The translations under genes and the position numbers were made by a program. Under the pieces are notes generated by a model, which did no database searches, was not told the origin of the DNA, and worked only from the letters and a program-made list of their open reading frames with translations. This document shows, in pieces, positions 55,642 to 64,000 of a stretch of DNA of 64,000 nucleotides. Source of the DNA: Fischerella sp. PCC 9605 (GTDB lineage Bacteria > Cyanobacteriota > Cyanobacteriia > Cyanobacteriales > Nostocaceae); assembly GCF_000517105.1 (NCBI RefSeq), contig NZ_KI912148.1, forward strand, positions 2,189,812 to 2,253,811, written 5' to 3'. Every line of letters starts with the position of its first letter. Position 1 is the stretch's first letter.

Positions 55642-56946
55642 ATGAAAGCGAGATATCAATACCGTTTCTACCCAACAGACCAACAGCAGGTGAGTTTAGC
55701 TCAGTTGTTTGGTTGTGTGCGGGTAGTCTGGAATGATGCTTTAGCTTTGTGCAAGCAGTCTGAAAAACTGCCAGGGTATAACAAGCTTGCTGCAATGTTG
55801 ACTCAAGCTAAGAAGACTGAATCGAGACACTGGTTAGCGAATGTTTCTTCTGTGCCGTTGCAACAATCACTTAGACAGTTAGAGGCTGCCTATAAAAACT
55901 TTTTTGAGTCCAGAAATGGAAAGAGAAAGGGTAAAGAAGTAGGTTTGCCAAAATTCAAAAAGAAATCAAATCGCCAGTCTGCAACTTTTGCAACTACGGC
56001 TTTCAAGATATCCTCCGGAGAAGTCTACTTAGCAAAGATTGGCAACGTAAAGCCGATCTGGTCTAGAGAACTCCCCTCTATTCCGAGTTCTGTAACGGTC
56101 ATAAAAGACTGTGCAAATCGGTATTTCTTGAGTTTTGTAATCGAGATTGAGCCGAATCAAACTGATGCCAAAAACCAAAGCATTGGAGTCGATTTAGGAC
56201 TCAAAACTTTTGCTGTAATGTCTGATGGTTCTAAGTCCGAAAGTCCCAACTACTCAGAGCAGGATCGTAAAATTCGCAAGCTTCAGAAGAAATTGGCACG
56301 TCAGCAAAAAGACTCAAAACGGAGAAACAAAATTCGTCTTCAGATTGCTAAACAACACAACCGAATTGCAGATACCCGCAAAGATTTTCTCCACAAACTA
56401 TCGACCAAAATTGTCAACGATAACCAAGTCATTGTTTTGGAAGATCTGAATGTGTCAGCAATGGTGCAAAACCGTCGATTAGCCAGAGCAATTAGTTTCT
56501 AAGGTTGGAGAGAGTTTAGAAATCTGTGGGAAGCAAAATCACAGAAACTTGGTAGGACATTTCAGACCATCAATCGATGGGAGCCAACAAGCCAAGTGTG
56601 CTCTGAATGCGGTTTGAAATGGGGTAAAATCGATCTATCAATTCCTTGTGTACTCTGCTTGAACTGCGGTGCTGAGCACGATAGAGACGAGAATGCAGCC
56701 AAAAACATAAAAATGGTCGGCATGGGGCATCGGCACGACCTTAAACGGACGGGGAGCGACTATAAGACTACTTTTGTAGCCCGTTGCTGTGAGCCGTCAA
56801 GAATCACCGACTATGCGTGGGCGGTGAGTATGTCAAAAGTGTCGCCGTTGCGTCGGAGAGAAGTCACCAGACGCTTCTGCGGCTTCCGCCGTAGACGCCC
56901 GCAGGGCGGCTTCTTGCAGAATTCAGAACTTTGGAGGAGAGGTTAG
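55642..56946 (+). pseudogene. tnpB: TnpB (RNA-guided nuclease family) with one in-frame stop
   Basis: Full-length TnpB split only by TAA at 56500-56502. The first part begins MKARYQYRFYPTDQQQ and has the RuvC motifs GVDLGLKTFAV (first Asp) and IVLEDLNVSAM (Glu). The frame then continues GWREFRNLWEAKSQKL, EPTSQVCSECGLKW and CLNCGAEHDRDENAAKNI, the zinc ribbon and third catalytic Asp. The context AISF*GW against the usual AISDQGW suggests CAA changed to TAA, i.e. a recent loss. The frame ends in repeat DNA at 56946; the natural end may be near 56830. TnpB cuts DNA guided by a transposon-end RNA. Confidence 0.88.
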
Positions 56947-56967
56947 GGGTGGGGTTCTCTATCACAT

Positions 56968-57675
56968 CTACACAAGACGGCCATAGCGTGCTACAAAATT
57001 CTGATCTGGATTTGCTTGATTATGCAACCAAGCCCACATCTGATCGCCTAAGGAAAAATGCCACCACTCGCGAGGGTTGCGTTTAAATCCGGCTTTTTCC
57101 ATCACATCACACAATAGTAAACGGTTCCCATGATACTGCTGTGCTTCTGGAATATCGCTAATAGCATAGTAATCGGGGAGCGATCGCTCTGACAATTCAT
57201 CAATTGGCGAACCCATGTTTACAACCTCGCCTGTCTCATCCACCAATGTTACATCTACAGCAGCACCAGTACTGTGAGGCGGTGGTGTTTTTTCATCCAA
57301 ACTGGGTTCAGCCCAAATTTTATAAACTTCCTGCCAAATCTCTTGGCGCTGGGTTGCAGATAACTCAGCCTCAACGAGTCCTCTCTCGCGCACAGCTTCG
57401 GCAAAAGTGTAATCTACCATAAACTGCTGGACAACCACTGGACGATAAGCGTCAAAAATTTGAATGCGCCAATCAGGACGTAGCAATTGCAGGTAATTTT
57501 GCGCTGCTATCAAACTATCAACAAGGCTTTGGCGGAGAAAATAAGGGGAATGTTCGCCATAAGGCGCACCTAATTTTTCATATGGATGGGGAAACTCCAC
57601 CGCGAACAATTCTAAGGGAATTGCTACGAGAGGTTCACCACACTCTTGAATTGGTACTTGATGATACGGTCTCAT
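56968..57675 (-). CDS. VanX-like D-alanyl-D-alanine dipeptidase
   Basis: About 235 residues. The peptidase M15D blocks are seen: LLRPDWRIQIFDAYRP, the zinc/catalytic motif HSTGAAVDVTL (His and Asp ligands) and NPREWWHFSL (catalytic Glu and zinc His). It hydrolyses D-Ala-D-Ala or cuts related dipeptides in cell-wall turnover. The ATG at 57675 (MRPYHQVPIQEC) is chosen; a frame reaching 57834 adds unrelated residues from repeat DNA. No vanA/vanH-type partners, so a general dipeptidase role is more likely than resistance. Confidence 0.88.
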   Translation of the reverse strand: MRPYHQVPIQECGEPLVAIPLELFAVEFPHPYEKLGAPYGEHSPYFLRQSLVDSLIAAQNYLQLLRPDWRIQIFDAYRPVVVQQFMVDYTFAEAVRERGLVEAELSATQRQEIWQEVYKIWAEPSLDEKTPPPHSTGAAVDVTLVDETGEVVNMGSPIDELSERSLPDYYAISDIPEAQQYHGNRLLLCDVMEKAGFKRNPREWWHFSLGDQMWAWLHNQANPDQNFVARYGRLV

Positions 57676-57913
57676 TAGTATTTTTATAATTAGAAATCGA
57701 CCACAGATTAACACAGATAAATCGTCGCTGTGCATTTGGTGTGTATCTGTGTACCTTCCGGGGAGTCCGTCTACGTTTCCCAAAAACAACTGGACTATTG
57801 CTAACAAGCATTCTGCTTTTCTTTGTGGATTCATTCACATTAGACGTAATACCAATTCTCCAAAATAAGGCTACAGATGAGAGAATAAGATTTAATGAGA
57901 TCAAGGATGTCCA

Positions 57914-58414
57914 ATGTCAGGGGTATATCAACTAGAAATAAAACAGAGCGTAGAAGAACTTAAAGAGCTACTGGCAATACAAAAAACTGCAACTTGTAAA
58001 GAAAGAGTGCAGTTACTCTATCTACTCAAAACAGGGCATGGACAAACAATTTCACAAACAGCAGAAATTATTGGTCGGAATCGAGTCACATTACACAAAT
58101 GGATTCGACAGTATAAAGCCGGTGGGATTGAAGAACTATTAAAACAAAAATCTTCCCCAGGGAGACCAAGAACTATTCCACAATGGGCAGAAAAAGTACT
58201 CGCTCAAAGATTGCAAGAACCACAAGGATTTAATGGTTATCAAGAAATCGTCGAGTGGTTGGAACAAAACTTGGGAGTAAATACTTGTTATAAAACAGTT
58301 CACAAGCTGGTTTATTATCGTTTGGAATCATACCCGAAAGTTCCTCGCCCCAAGAGCGTTGAACAGCAACAGCCGCAAGTAGAGGCATTTAAAAAAACCT
58401 TGCACACAACTTAG
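57914..58414 (+). CDS. IS630 transposase, first frame (DNA-binding part)
   Basis: A 166-residue frame with helix-turn-helix regions (TISQTAEIIGRNRVTLHKWI and FNGYQEIVEWLEQNLGV), ending EAFKKTLHTT. The catalytic half is in the -1 frame after AAAAAAAC, so a frameshift at this tract could make the full transposase, as known for other IS630-type elements. Confidence 0.85.
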   Translation: MSGVYQLEIKQSVEELKELLAIQKTATCKERVQLLYLLKTGHGQTISQTAEIIGRNRVTLHKWIRQYKAGGIEELLKQKSSPGRPRTIPQWAEKVLAQRLQEPQGFNGYQEIVEWLEQNLGVNTCYKTVHKLVYYRLESYPKVPRPKSVEQQQPQVEAFKKTLHTT

Positions 58415-58416
58415 CA

Positions 58417-58862
58417 ATGCTTCATTGGTTTTGTGTGACAGTTTTATGTACCACGAAAACTATTCGTTTTTGCTGTGAGGATGAAACTCGAATTGGATTG
58501 AAAACAATCACAGGACGAAAAATTACTGCTCGTGGTGTTAAACCGATTGGTGTACATCAATGGCAGTTCAAAGCAACATATTTAGATGGAATCATTGAAC
58601 CACTCACAGGCGAGAGCTTTTTTTGGGAATTTTCGCATCTTAATACTGACTGTTTCCAGATTTTCCTCAATCTGATTTCTCAACATTTTGCTGATTCCGT
58701 ACTCATTATTCAACTCGACAATGATGCATTTCATCAAGCCAAACGTCTTCAGATACCAGATAACATCATTTTATTATTTCAGCCAGCACATTCTCCAGAG
58801 TTAAATCCAATTGAGCAGGTTTGGCAGTATATTAAGCGGCGACTTCGTTGGTTATTACCTCA
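58417..58862 (+). pseudogene. IS630 transposase, second frame (DDE part) up to the nested IS
   Basis: The DDE region: CEDETRIGLKTITGRK with the first Asp, IIQLDNDAFHQAK with the second, and SPELNPIEQVWQYIK with the Glu. The frame is cut at 58862 by the IS5-family element; the open frame seems to run on to 58938 but those residues come from the nested IS. The real C-terminus is at 59780-59900. Confidence 0.85.
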
Positions 58863-59776
58863 GAGCGTGTTTGAAAAGTTTTTGGGAGTAAAAATTTATG
58901 CTAATCGTCTCAGCATAATACGTATCATGGCAAGATAAATAAAAGTCTCTGATGTTTCTGGCAATAACTCATAATCTCGAACCAATCGGCGACATCCCAT
59001 CAACCAACCAAAAGTTCGCTCTACAACCCAACGTTTTTTGAGCAAGACAAAACCCTTAGTCTCTTGCGATTGCAATACGACTTGCACAATCCAACGGCAA
59101 AAATTCATCACCCACTGCATAAAAGGTTCTCCGTCAAATCCACCGTCAACCCATATGGTTGTTAAGCGAGATATCTTTTGATTAGACTGTTTAACCTGCT
59201 TTAAGACTTGCTTTCCTCCTTCTGGTTCACCAACATTGGCTGCGGTGACTAAAACCCTCAACACTAATCCCAAGGTATCGACGCTCATAAATCGCTTACG
59301 TCCTTTAAGCTTTTTACCCGCATCAAAACCAACTGACTGACTCACCATTGCTGCACTTTTCACACTTTGGCTGTCGATTATTGCTTCAGATGGACTTGGA
59401 TGACGTTGATTCTCGATCCGAACCCATTCTCTGAGACTGTCATGGATTTTTAGCCAAGTCCCATCTTTGCGCCAATTGCGAAAATATGTATAGACGGTCT
59501 GCCAAGCTGGAAAATCTCCTGGTAGCGACCGCCATCTAACTCCTTCTAGCAAAATGTAGAAAATCGCATTGAGAACTTCCCACATATCGACTTCACGCTT
59601 ACGACCACCCGGTTTTGCTTCTGGAATTAGGTCACTAATCAATATTATATTGTTCCAAGCTCAGGTTGCTGGGGTAAGCGCCACGAGTACCACTCTCTCG
59701 GTGCTGTTTACTATCTATACGAGCGCGTATACCCAGAGAGCTTTTTTACAACATACCCGACTTTTCAAACACCCTC
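58863..59776. mobile_element. Nested IS5-family element (IS1031-like), 914 bp
   Basis: Inverted ends GAGCGTGTTTGAAAAGT (58863-58879) and its near-perfect reverse at 59760-59776, flanked by the 3-base duplication TCA at 58860-58862 and 59777-59779. A TNA target and about 0.9 kb size fit the IS1031 subgroup of IS5. It is inserted within the IS630 transposase gene in the opposite orientation. Confidence 0.88.
58896..59642 (-). CDS. IS5-family transposase, lacking its N-terminus
   Basis: A 248-residue frame. EAKPGGRKREVDMWEVLNAI, EAIIDSQSVKSAAMVSQSVG with the first Asp, IWVDGGFDGEPF with the second, and RWVVERTFGWLMGCRRLVRD with the Glu: the IS5/Transposase_11 DDE set is complete. The first 20 or so residues (AYPSNLSLEQYN) are encoded just upstream in another frame, at about 59655-59690, so a one-base change near ATAATATTGATTAG has broken the N-terminus. 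Transposition activity is doubtful. Confidence 0.85.
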   Translation of the reverse strand: MISDLIPEAKPGGRKREVDMWEVLNAIFYILLEGVRWRSLPGDFPAWQTVYTYFRNWRKDGTWLKIHDSLREWVRIENQRHPSPSEAIIDSQSVKSAAMVSQSVGFDAGKKLKGRKRFMSVDTLGLVLRVLVTAANVGEPEGGKQVLKQVKQSNQKISRLTTIWVDGGFDGEPFMQWVMNFCRWIVQVVLQSQETKGFVLLKKRWVVERTFGWLMGCRRLVRDYELLPETSETFIYLAMIRIMLRRLA

Positions 59777-59779
59777 TCA

Positions 59780-59900
59780 GAAACTTGATGATTTACGTGC
59801 TGCTCTCTACGCTGAAATCGGGAAATTAACAAAACTAATTATTGCATCTATTGCTCGAAGGCAATATATTTTGGTGGCTTTATCTGTAGCCAGTTTTTAG
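59780..59900 (+). pseudogene. C-terminal end of the IS630 transposase
   Basis: After the nested element the frame resumes as KLDDLRAALYAEIGKLTKLI and ends RRQYILVALSVASF with TAG, joining exactly to LRWLLPQ before 58860 when the nested element and one TCA copy are removed. Confidence 0.85.
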
Positions 59901-59910
59901 AGTATTGGTA

Positions 59911-60390
59911 TAACTTCTTCGACGAGTGTTAGAACCTGATGAATCAGTATCGGAACCTGATGAATGAGTGTTAGAACCTCATTAGCAAGTATTAATGGAC
60001 TTCCAACCAATGGTTGTAGTAGACTGGCAAGCCTAAAATGGTGTAATAGAAATGTTCGTAGTGAGCGCTTCAGCGCGAAACAGGCTAAAAATCTAATGCA
60101 CAAATTTAGCCTTGCCACGCCAGTAGGGTGTGTTAACGCGACAGCGTAACGCACCTTGTCTGTGTTAGGCGGTGCGTTAGGCTTAACGCCGTAACGCACT
60201 CTTGGATAATTTATGTTTTGGAAGTCTCTAATAACTCTTGAGTAAGTATTTTTGTTTAACTTCGCAGCATTTTTTGTCACACCATCCCATATTCTCACAA
60301 CAGATTAAATATCATTGCGGTTAATGGGACTAAATCTGCCCCAGATGCCATACTGGAGTCATTTCTTCCTGACCTATCAGGGCTGTGGTT
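59911..60390. other. Repeat-filled gap after the IS630 element
   Basis: No real gene. At 59924-59990 about three copies of a 21-base unit (GTTAGAACCTGATGAATGAG with variants). Around 60050-60205 there are palindromic repeat fragments (GAGCGCTTCAGCGC, GTGTTAACGCGACAGCGTAA, GGTGCGTTAGGC). The minus-strand frame at 59897-60298 is translated repeat. Confidence 0.6.
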
Positions 60391-62154
60391 ATGGTAATAC
60401 CAGTAAAGGCTCTCTCTCGCTCCAGCTTTGGTCAGTTCGATGCCAAAGTTACCGGCTCATGGCCAAATGATATTTCTGGTCACATCTTCATCGTCGGGCC
60501 TCATCATCGTCCACGAGAAAGACACCTATTTGTCGGTACAGGTGTAGTGGTGCGTTGGGATTTGAAAGCAGAAAATGGTCGCATTCGCGTACACAGCAAA
60601 CCTCTACAAACTTGGGACGGTTTCTGGCAAGAACTCTTTCCTTGGACTTGGAAGGGAGGTTACTTTCCCGCTAGCATCAGCCTTTTAGGTATTGCTGAAA
60701 TTGCTAATACTGCTGTGGTCAAAATGGATGGGCGGGTATTCCTGACTGCGGATGCTGGACGTTATTGGGAGATCGACCCAGTTAGCCTCAAAACTATTAC
60801 TCCCGTCGGTTATTTTGACGAACATGTTATCACCGCACCAGGGTTGGCTTTTCCAATGGTGATGAACACAGCCCACCCCTTCTACGAACCCGATAGCAGT
60901 TTGTTACTTGGTTGCGAACTCAAAGCCAGACCGCGTTTAGAAAATATCTGGGGGGACATGGTTTGTCATCCTTACATATATATGTGGGATGGTAAAAGCA
61001 ATCTCAAGCAGTGGAAAGTTGATGGTGTCGAACTCGATGGTAGTACCCACTCGCTTGTAGTCACCGAACGTTGTGTGTTAGTGCCAGATATGCCTTTCCA
61101 GATGGGCTTTAGCACGGTTCTCGGTCTTAAGATTCCTCCAGTCAGCCCCTATCCCCAAACTCAAATCCACGTGGTAGATCGCAGCGCCCTTGTGGAAAAT
61201 ACTGAAACCGTGCCCGCCCGACTGGTGACTTTTCCAGGCGATAGCTATCATTTCCTGTGGAACTATCGCCACACGCAAGAGGGGCATATCCAACTGTGCG
61301 CTATTCAACAAAGTACTCTTGGTCTGACTCAAGCCATCGAAGACGATGACATCAATCACTTTACCGGGCAACGTTTTCAACCGGAGTTCTGGGGCATTCC
61401 TTGGATGTTTGCTTTTGATCCTGGCATTCTCCGCAAAGTTACGATCAAAGTAGAGCCGCAAGATACACGCACACTCAACACAGAAACATTTATCCATCCT
61501 GGCTGGTGGTCTACTCAACTCTTCACTGCTGACCCTCGGGAGCAGTTCAGCGCTGAAGGTTATTCTGCTATCTATCAAGTTTATGGAGGTTTTTATCGCG
61601 ACTTGCTCAGCCGTCGCCAGTACCTCCAGTTTCGCGACGATCTCAATCGCATCCTTGTAGACGAAGAAATACCTTTGCAAGACCTGCCTTCTGTTTTGAC
61701 TCGTATTCCTCTCAATGAGGATTGGGACAGCCTCACCGCTGATTTGCTTGCTGAACAGGCTGCCCATCCGGAGTTACCGTTAGCAAGCCTGGGTAGCTCC
61801 CGTCTGGATTTCTATGTATTTCCTGAAGGATACTTGCTCGATAGTGTGCAATTTATACCGGAAGGTCAAGGTTACATATTGACTACCGTGTTGTTCCAAG
61901 AATACTACGAAGGTTGGTTGTTTGCTGCCAATGACCTCAAAGGCGGTGCGATCGCCAAAATCAGTTTACCAGAAGGTGTCAACTTTGGCTTTACACTTCA
62001 CTCTGAATACTTACAGAGTTTAAGTTCCCAGCGACCACCCTATCAAGTTAACCGCGTTTTGAGTGCAGTGCGATCGCTCACCAAGGTTCCTGTAAAAACT
62101 ATCACAGAGGCATTCAAGATTATTTGTAAGAGTCAGATGAAACGCTTTCGCTAG
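60391..62154 (+). CDS. Carotenoid-oxygenase-like (RPE65 family) protein
   Basis: About 587 residues, somewhat longer than typical apocarotenoid cleavage enzymes. The seven-blade fold is suggested by GHIFIVGPHHRPRERHLFVG and GVVVRWDLKAENGRIRV. Candidate iron-ligand histidines lie in VMNTAHPFYEPDS, LDGSTHSLVVTERCVLVPDM, GDSYHFLWNYRHT and NFGFTLHSEYL, spaced as in the family. If active it cleaves or modifies carotenoids with Fe(II) and oxygen. The ATG at 60391 is preferred, with AGGG upstream; a GTG at 60385 is in frame. Convergent with the tocopherol-cyclase-like gene, overlapping by 4 bases. Confidence 0.75.
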   Translation: MVIPVKALSRSSFGQFDAKVTGSWPNDISGHIFIVGPHHRPRERHLFVGTGVVVRWDLKAENGRIRVHSKPLQTWDGFWQELFPWTWKGGYFPASISLLGIAEIANTAVVKMDGRVFLTADAGRYWEIDPVSLKTITPVGYFDEHVITAPGLAFPMVMNTAHPFYEPDSSLLLGCELKARPRLENIWGDMVCHPYIYMWDGKSNLKQWKVDGVELDGSTHSLVVTERCVLVPDMPFQMGFSTVLGLKIPPVSPYPQTQIHVVDRSALVENTETVPARLVTFPGDSYHFLWNYRHTQEGHIQLCAIQQSTLGLTQAIEDDDINHFTGQRFQPEFWGIPWMFAFDPGILRKVTIKVEPQDTRTLNTETFIHPGWWSTQLFTADPREQFSAEGYSAIYQVYGGFYRDLLSRRQYLQFRDDLNRILVDEEIPLQDLPSVLTRIPLNEDWDSLTADLLAEQAAHPELPLASLGSSRLDFYVFPEGYLLDSVQFIPEGQGYILTTVLFQEYYEGWLFAANDLKGGAIAKISLPEGVNFGFTLHSEYLQSLSSQRPPYQVNRVLSAVRSLTKVPVKTITEAFKIICKSQMKRFR

Positions 62155-63260
62155 TAAACGCCGTACTCGCAACCGCCGAGTTCGCCATCAAATATATCAA
62201 TTAACTCAAAATCTTTGCCTGTTCGTTGATACAGTTTCACCGTACCCGCCGCATAACCACCATTCCATAACTGATTGTGCTTTTTTTCCCCATCCGGATT
62301 TTCATAATTGATAAATAGCATTGTGTCTTTCGCGCAGGTGAAGTATATCTCGATTTTCGCCTGTTTATTCCAAGCAACGATATCCCAAATTACCTCCTTT
62401 TCCGTGACTTCGCAGCGAAACTTTTGGCGTGGGGACTGCCAAATTTTTGAGAAATTAAACTCATACAGTCGCTCCTCGTGGTAAAAAACAACAAGTACGC
62501 TGCGTTGCAAAGGCACACCGAAAAATACAGCTTTTGCACCACCCACATCCAAACTAGTCAGCGCCAGCTTTTTCTTTGTAGTGCGGCAGGTAAAATTGTT
62601 GCAATTGAGCCAAACCCAAGGATTTGTGTAGTCTGTACCCCAGTTTTTATCTTGATAGCCGTAACTTGTTTCGGGGGTGACTGCAAACTCCTCGCCGTTG
62701 AAGATAATTGTCCCGTTGTAGAGAGTTTTCATCCCTTGGATATGCCAATACATCTGAAAAGCATTGAGCGATCGCGCCAATTCAGATGCACCGCAACCCA
62801 CACTATAGGAAAGCACCTTTTTCGCCTCTAGATCCCAACTCATTTCCCCGGCGTCGGACATAAACTCTGGGTGTTCAGTGGCTTGTGTCTGTGAAAGCTT
62901 TACCGCACCTTTGATGTGAGTTTCCGTAGCGAAATTGTCACCAATACGTACATCCATTTTGTCAACCGAGGCAGTAAAATCTGTGATGCCATAGTAGTTA
63001 TGAATTTGTACCGCCTCATTTTGACTCCAGCTACCAGCCATGAGCATGGCGTAAGATGGTCGGATACCTTGGCGCTTATTTTCTTCCAGTTGACCTAAAA
63101 TCGGCTCTTTGCCACCAAGTGCAGGATTGATCGCAAAATACTCAATGAAAAACGGTCTTTGCAAGCCACTACTTTTGCTGACGCCTACCAACGAGTGCCA
63201 CCACCAATCGTAACCTCTCGTTGCTAATTTTCCTTGCAGCATGTATGCATTGCGACTCAT
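62151..63260 (-). CDS. Tocopherol-cyclase-like family protein
   Basis: A 369-residue protein. NAYMLQGKLATRGYDWWWHS, RPFFIEYFAINPALGG, GEMSWDLEAKKV and YGYQDKNWGTDYTNPWVWL are the conserved blocks of proteins annotated as the tocopherol cyclase family (PF14249-like), also present in non-photosynthetic bacteria. True tocopherol cyclase activity is uncertain. Its 3' end overlaps that of the carotenoid-oxygenase-like gene by 4 bases (convergent), so the pair may be linked in isoprenoid or lipid metabolism. Confidence 0.7.
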   Translation of the reverse strand: MSRNAYMLQGKLATRGYDWWWHSLVGVSKSSGLQRPFFIEYFAINPALGGKEPILGQLEENKRQGIRPSYAMLMAGSWSQNEAVQIHNYYGITDFTASVDKMDVRIGDNFATETHIKGAVKLSQTQATEHPEFMSDAGEMSWDLEAKKVLSYSVGCGASELARSLNAFQMYWHIQGMKTLYNGTIIFNGEEFAVTPETSYGYQDKNWGTDYTNPWVWLNCNNFTCRTTKKKLALTSLDVGGAKAVFFGVPLQRSVLVVFYHEERLYEFNFSKIWQSPRQKFRCEVTEKEVIWDIVAWNKQAKIEIYFTCAKDTMLFINYENPDGEKKHNQLWNGGYAAGTVKLYQRTGKDFELIDIFDGELGGCEYGVY

Positions 63261-63320
63261 TTTTTTTAGTTAGTGGTTAGTAGTACCCCTGTAAAGGTGA
63301 AATCTTTAAAATAAAGTTTT

Positions 63321-63390
63321 CTTTGTGTCTTTGTGTCTTTGTGGTTCAAAAAGTAAGTTTTATTAACCACCAAGACACTAAGACACCAAG
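63321..63390. repeat. Inverted repeat TTTGTGTCTT...AAGACACC
   Basis: The left arm CTTTGTGTCTTTGTGTCTTT with GTGGTT is mirrored by AACCACCAAGACACTAAGAC. Same family as 11434-11496. Confidence 0.7.
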
Positions 63391-63424
63391 TTGAATCATC
63401 AAAAATCTGGCCAAGTTGGGCTGG

Positions 63425-64000
63425 TTATGCTGCCGATTGAGTAATGTTGCTAGAACGAAGTAGCAGTTCCTTGTGTTTCAGTTCCCCTAAGAATTTAATC
63501 GCCACACCTTCTAGTTGTCTAAATTTAATCGGTTGAATGAATTTATCCATTGGGTTTAAATCAACCACATATTCACCGATTTGATTGCCAACTGGTTCTA
63601 AATGTTTGCAATGTCTGCCTTTTACAGTCCGCGTGTCTGGTAGTTCTTGGTGCTGAATTTGCGGCAAGTTTCGCAACATCCAAAGTACATCACTATTTTC
63701 TTGAATCTTCGGGCTTTTGTCTTTGTCAGTTACACTTCCGGCAATAGTATCCTTATCAAAAGAAATCATTCCTGTTAAGTTAAATAACTTACTTTCTTTG
63801 ATCAAGTACTGAGTTTGTTTTCTCGTAGGTAATACACCTAGACCCAGTCTATCCAGCGAATGTGCGATGAAAGCTAGAGGTTGAGGAACAGCACTTTCAG
63901 TATCACTAATATCAGGTGCAAGCAGTAAAGATGGTTGACCCTTAATATTGCATCTTTCTTTGGGAATGCTGCTAAGATTGTCTTTAATTTGTTGCAATTG
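63425..64000 (-). CDS. Unidentified protein, 5' end outside window
   Basis: About 190 residues visible, open to the window edge. It includes PLAFIAHSLDRLGLGVLPTR, ESKLFNLTGMISFDKDTIAG and PQIQHQELPDTRTVKGRHCK. No domain recognised; the composition is that of a soluble globular protein. A start at the TTG 63997 is possible but the gene more likely continues to the right. Confidence 0.6.
   Translation of the reverse strand, partial: QLQQIKDNLSSIPKERCNIKGQPSLLLAPDISDTESAVPQPLAFIAHSLDRLGLGVLPTRKQTQYLIKESKLFNLTGMISFDKDTIAGSVTDKDKSPKIQENSDVLWMLRNLPQIQHQELPDTRTVKGRHCKHLEPVGNQIGEYVVDLNPMDKFIQPIKFRQLEGVAIKFLGELKHKELLLRSSNITQSAA

Larger units (their letters stand above)
55168..56950. mobile_element. 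IS200/IS605-family element with divergent tnpA and tnpB
   Basis: TnpA (minus) and TnpB (plus) lie back to back, 51 bases apart. The left end is marked by a hairpin CCGTCCTAGAAGGACGG (55181-55197) overlapping the tnpA stop. The right end could not be fixed; it lies between about 56810 and 56950, where a Nostoc repeat (GTAGACGCCC) begins. No target duplication is expected in this family. TnpB has a nonsense codon. Confidence 0.8.
57852..59908. mobile_element. IS630-family element interrupted by a nested IS5-family element
   Basis: Inverted ends CCAATTCTCCAAAATAAGGC and (reverse) CCAATACTCTAAAAACTGGC, followed by TACAG on each side, flanked by TA on both sides (57850-57851 and 59909-59910), the target typical of IS630/Tc1 elements. 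Removing the nested 914-bp element and its duplication leaves 1140 bp, the normal size. The transposase is in two frames joined through an A7 tract and is further broken by the nested insertion. Confidence 0.9.

Noticed and set aside
56968-57675. Vancomycin-type resistance locus
   Set aside because: Only a VanX-like dipeptidase is present; no vanH/vanA or sensor genes, so a housekeeping role is likelier.
59897-60298. Minus-strand 133-codon frame
   Set aside because: Made of 21-base repeat and dispersed repeat DNA.
1-64000. tRNA or rRNA genes and riboswitches
   Set aside because: No convincing cloverleaf, rRNA segment or known riboswitch pattern was recognised by eye; a covariance-model scan could change this.

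Overview
The window comes from a filamentous, probably heterocyst-forming cyanobacterium of the Nostocales type. The signs are very frequent HIP1 octamers (GCGATCGC), dispersed palindromic and short tandem repeats in most gaps, several Ser/Thr kinases with WD40 or low-complexity tails, Tll0287-type heme sensors, and a cyanobacterial GG-leader peptide export locus. This placement is inference from gene content; no rRNA or tRNA gene was seen.

Layout. 1-3.1 kb: a partial HEAT-repeat gene and a large serine recombinase with two small upstream partners; the recombinase is split by a nine-A tract. 3.2-5.7 kb: a CheR-PAS gene and decayed remnants of a hybrid two-component protein with a 21-bp tandem repeat. 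5.9-20 kb: chromosomal genes (P-type ATPase, AAA ATPase, MDR oxidoreductase, small RHH-type proteins, hybrid histidine kinase, DUF4332 protein, TetR regulator, and a pair of M16 peptidases closed by a clear terminator).

20-32.3 kb, all on the minus strand, is the most distinctive region: a peptide-natural-product locus. It encodes a C39-peptidase ABC exporter with cyclic-nucleotide-binding-like domains, an HlyD adaptor and two PpiC/SurA-like proteins. It also encodes a microviridin-type (graspetide) precursor with four consecutive TxKYPSD cores, one ATP-grasp ligase, three further GG-leader Ser/Ala/Thr-rich peptides and one Ser-rich protein without a leader. The likely route is that the ligase cross-links the multi-core precursor and the exporter cuts the leaders after Gly-Gly and secretes the products.

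33-40 kb holds the rimP-nusA-ylxR-infB translation/transcription operon, with hairpins just upstream of rimP. 40-46 kb has a conserved membrane protein, a secreted peptidoglycan-binding protein with a Pro-Thr-rich tail, a ClpP-like SDH serine protease and a WD40 Ser/Thr kinase. 46-54.2 kb looks like a signalling-transport neighbourhood: two paralogous heme-HAMP sensors, a Ser/Thr kinase, a PhnD-like lipoprotein and an ABC transporter with two FHA domains. 54.2-60 kb is accessory: a DUF433/DUF5615 toxin-antitoxin pair, an IS200/IS605 element with a nonsense-mutated TnpB, a VanX-like dipeptidase, and an IS630 element carrying a nested IS5-family element with recognisable target duplications. 60-63.3 kb has a carotenoid-oxygenase-like gene and a convergent tocopherol-cyclase-like gene, followed by an unidentified gene cut by the window edge.

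All identifications rest on reading the sequence and on recalled family motifs; no database search was possible.
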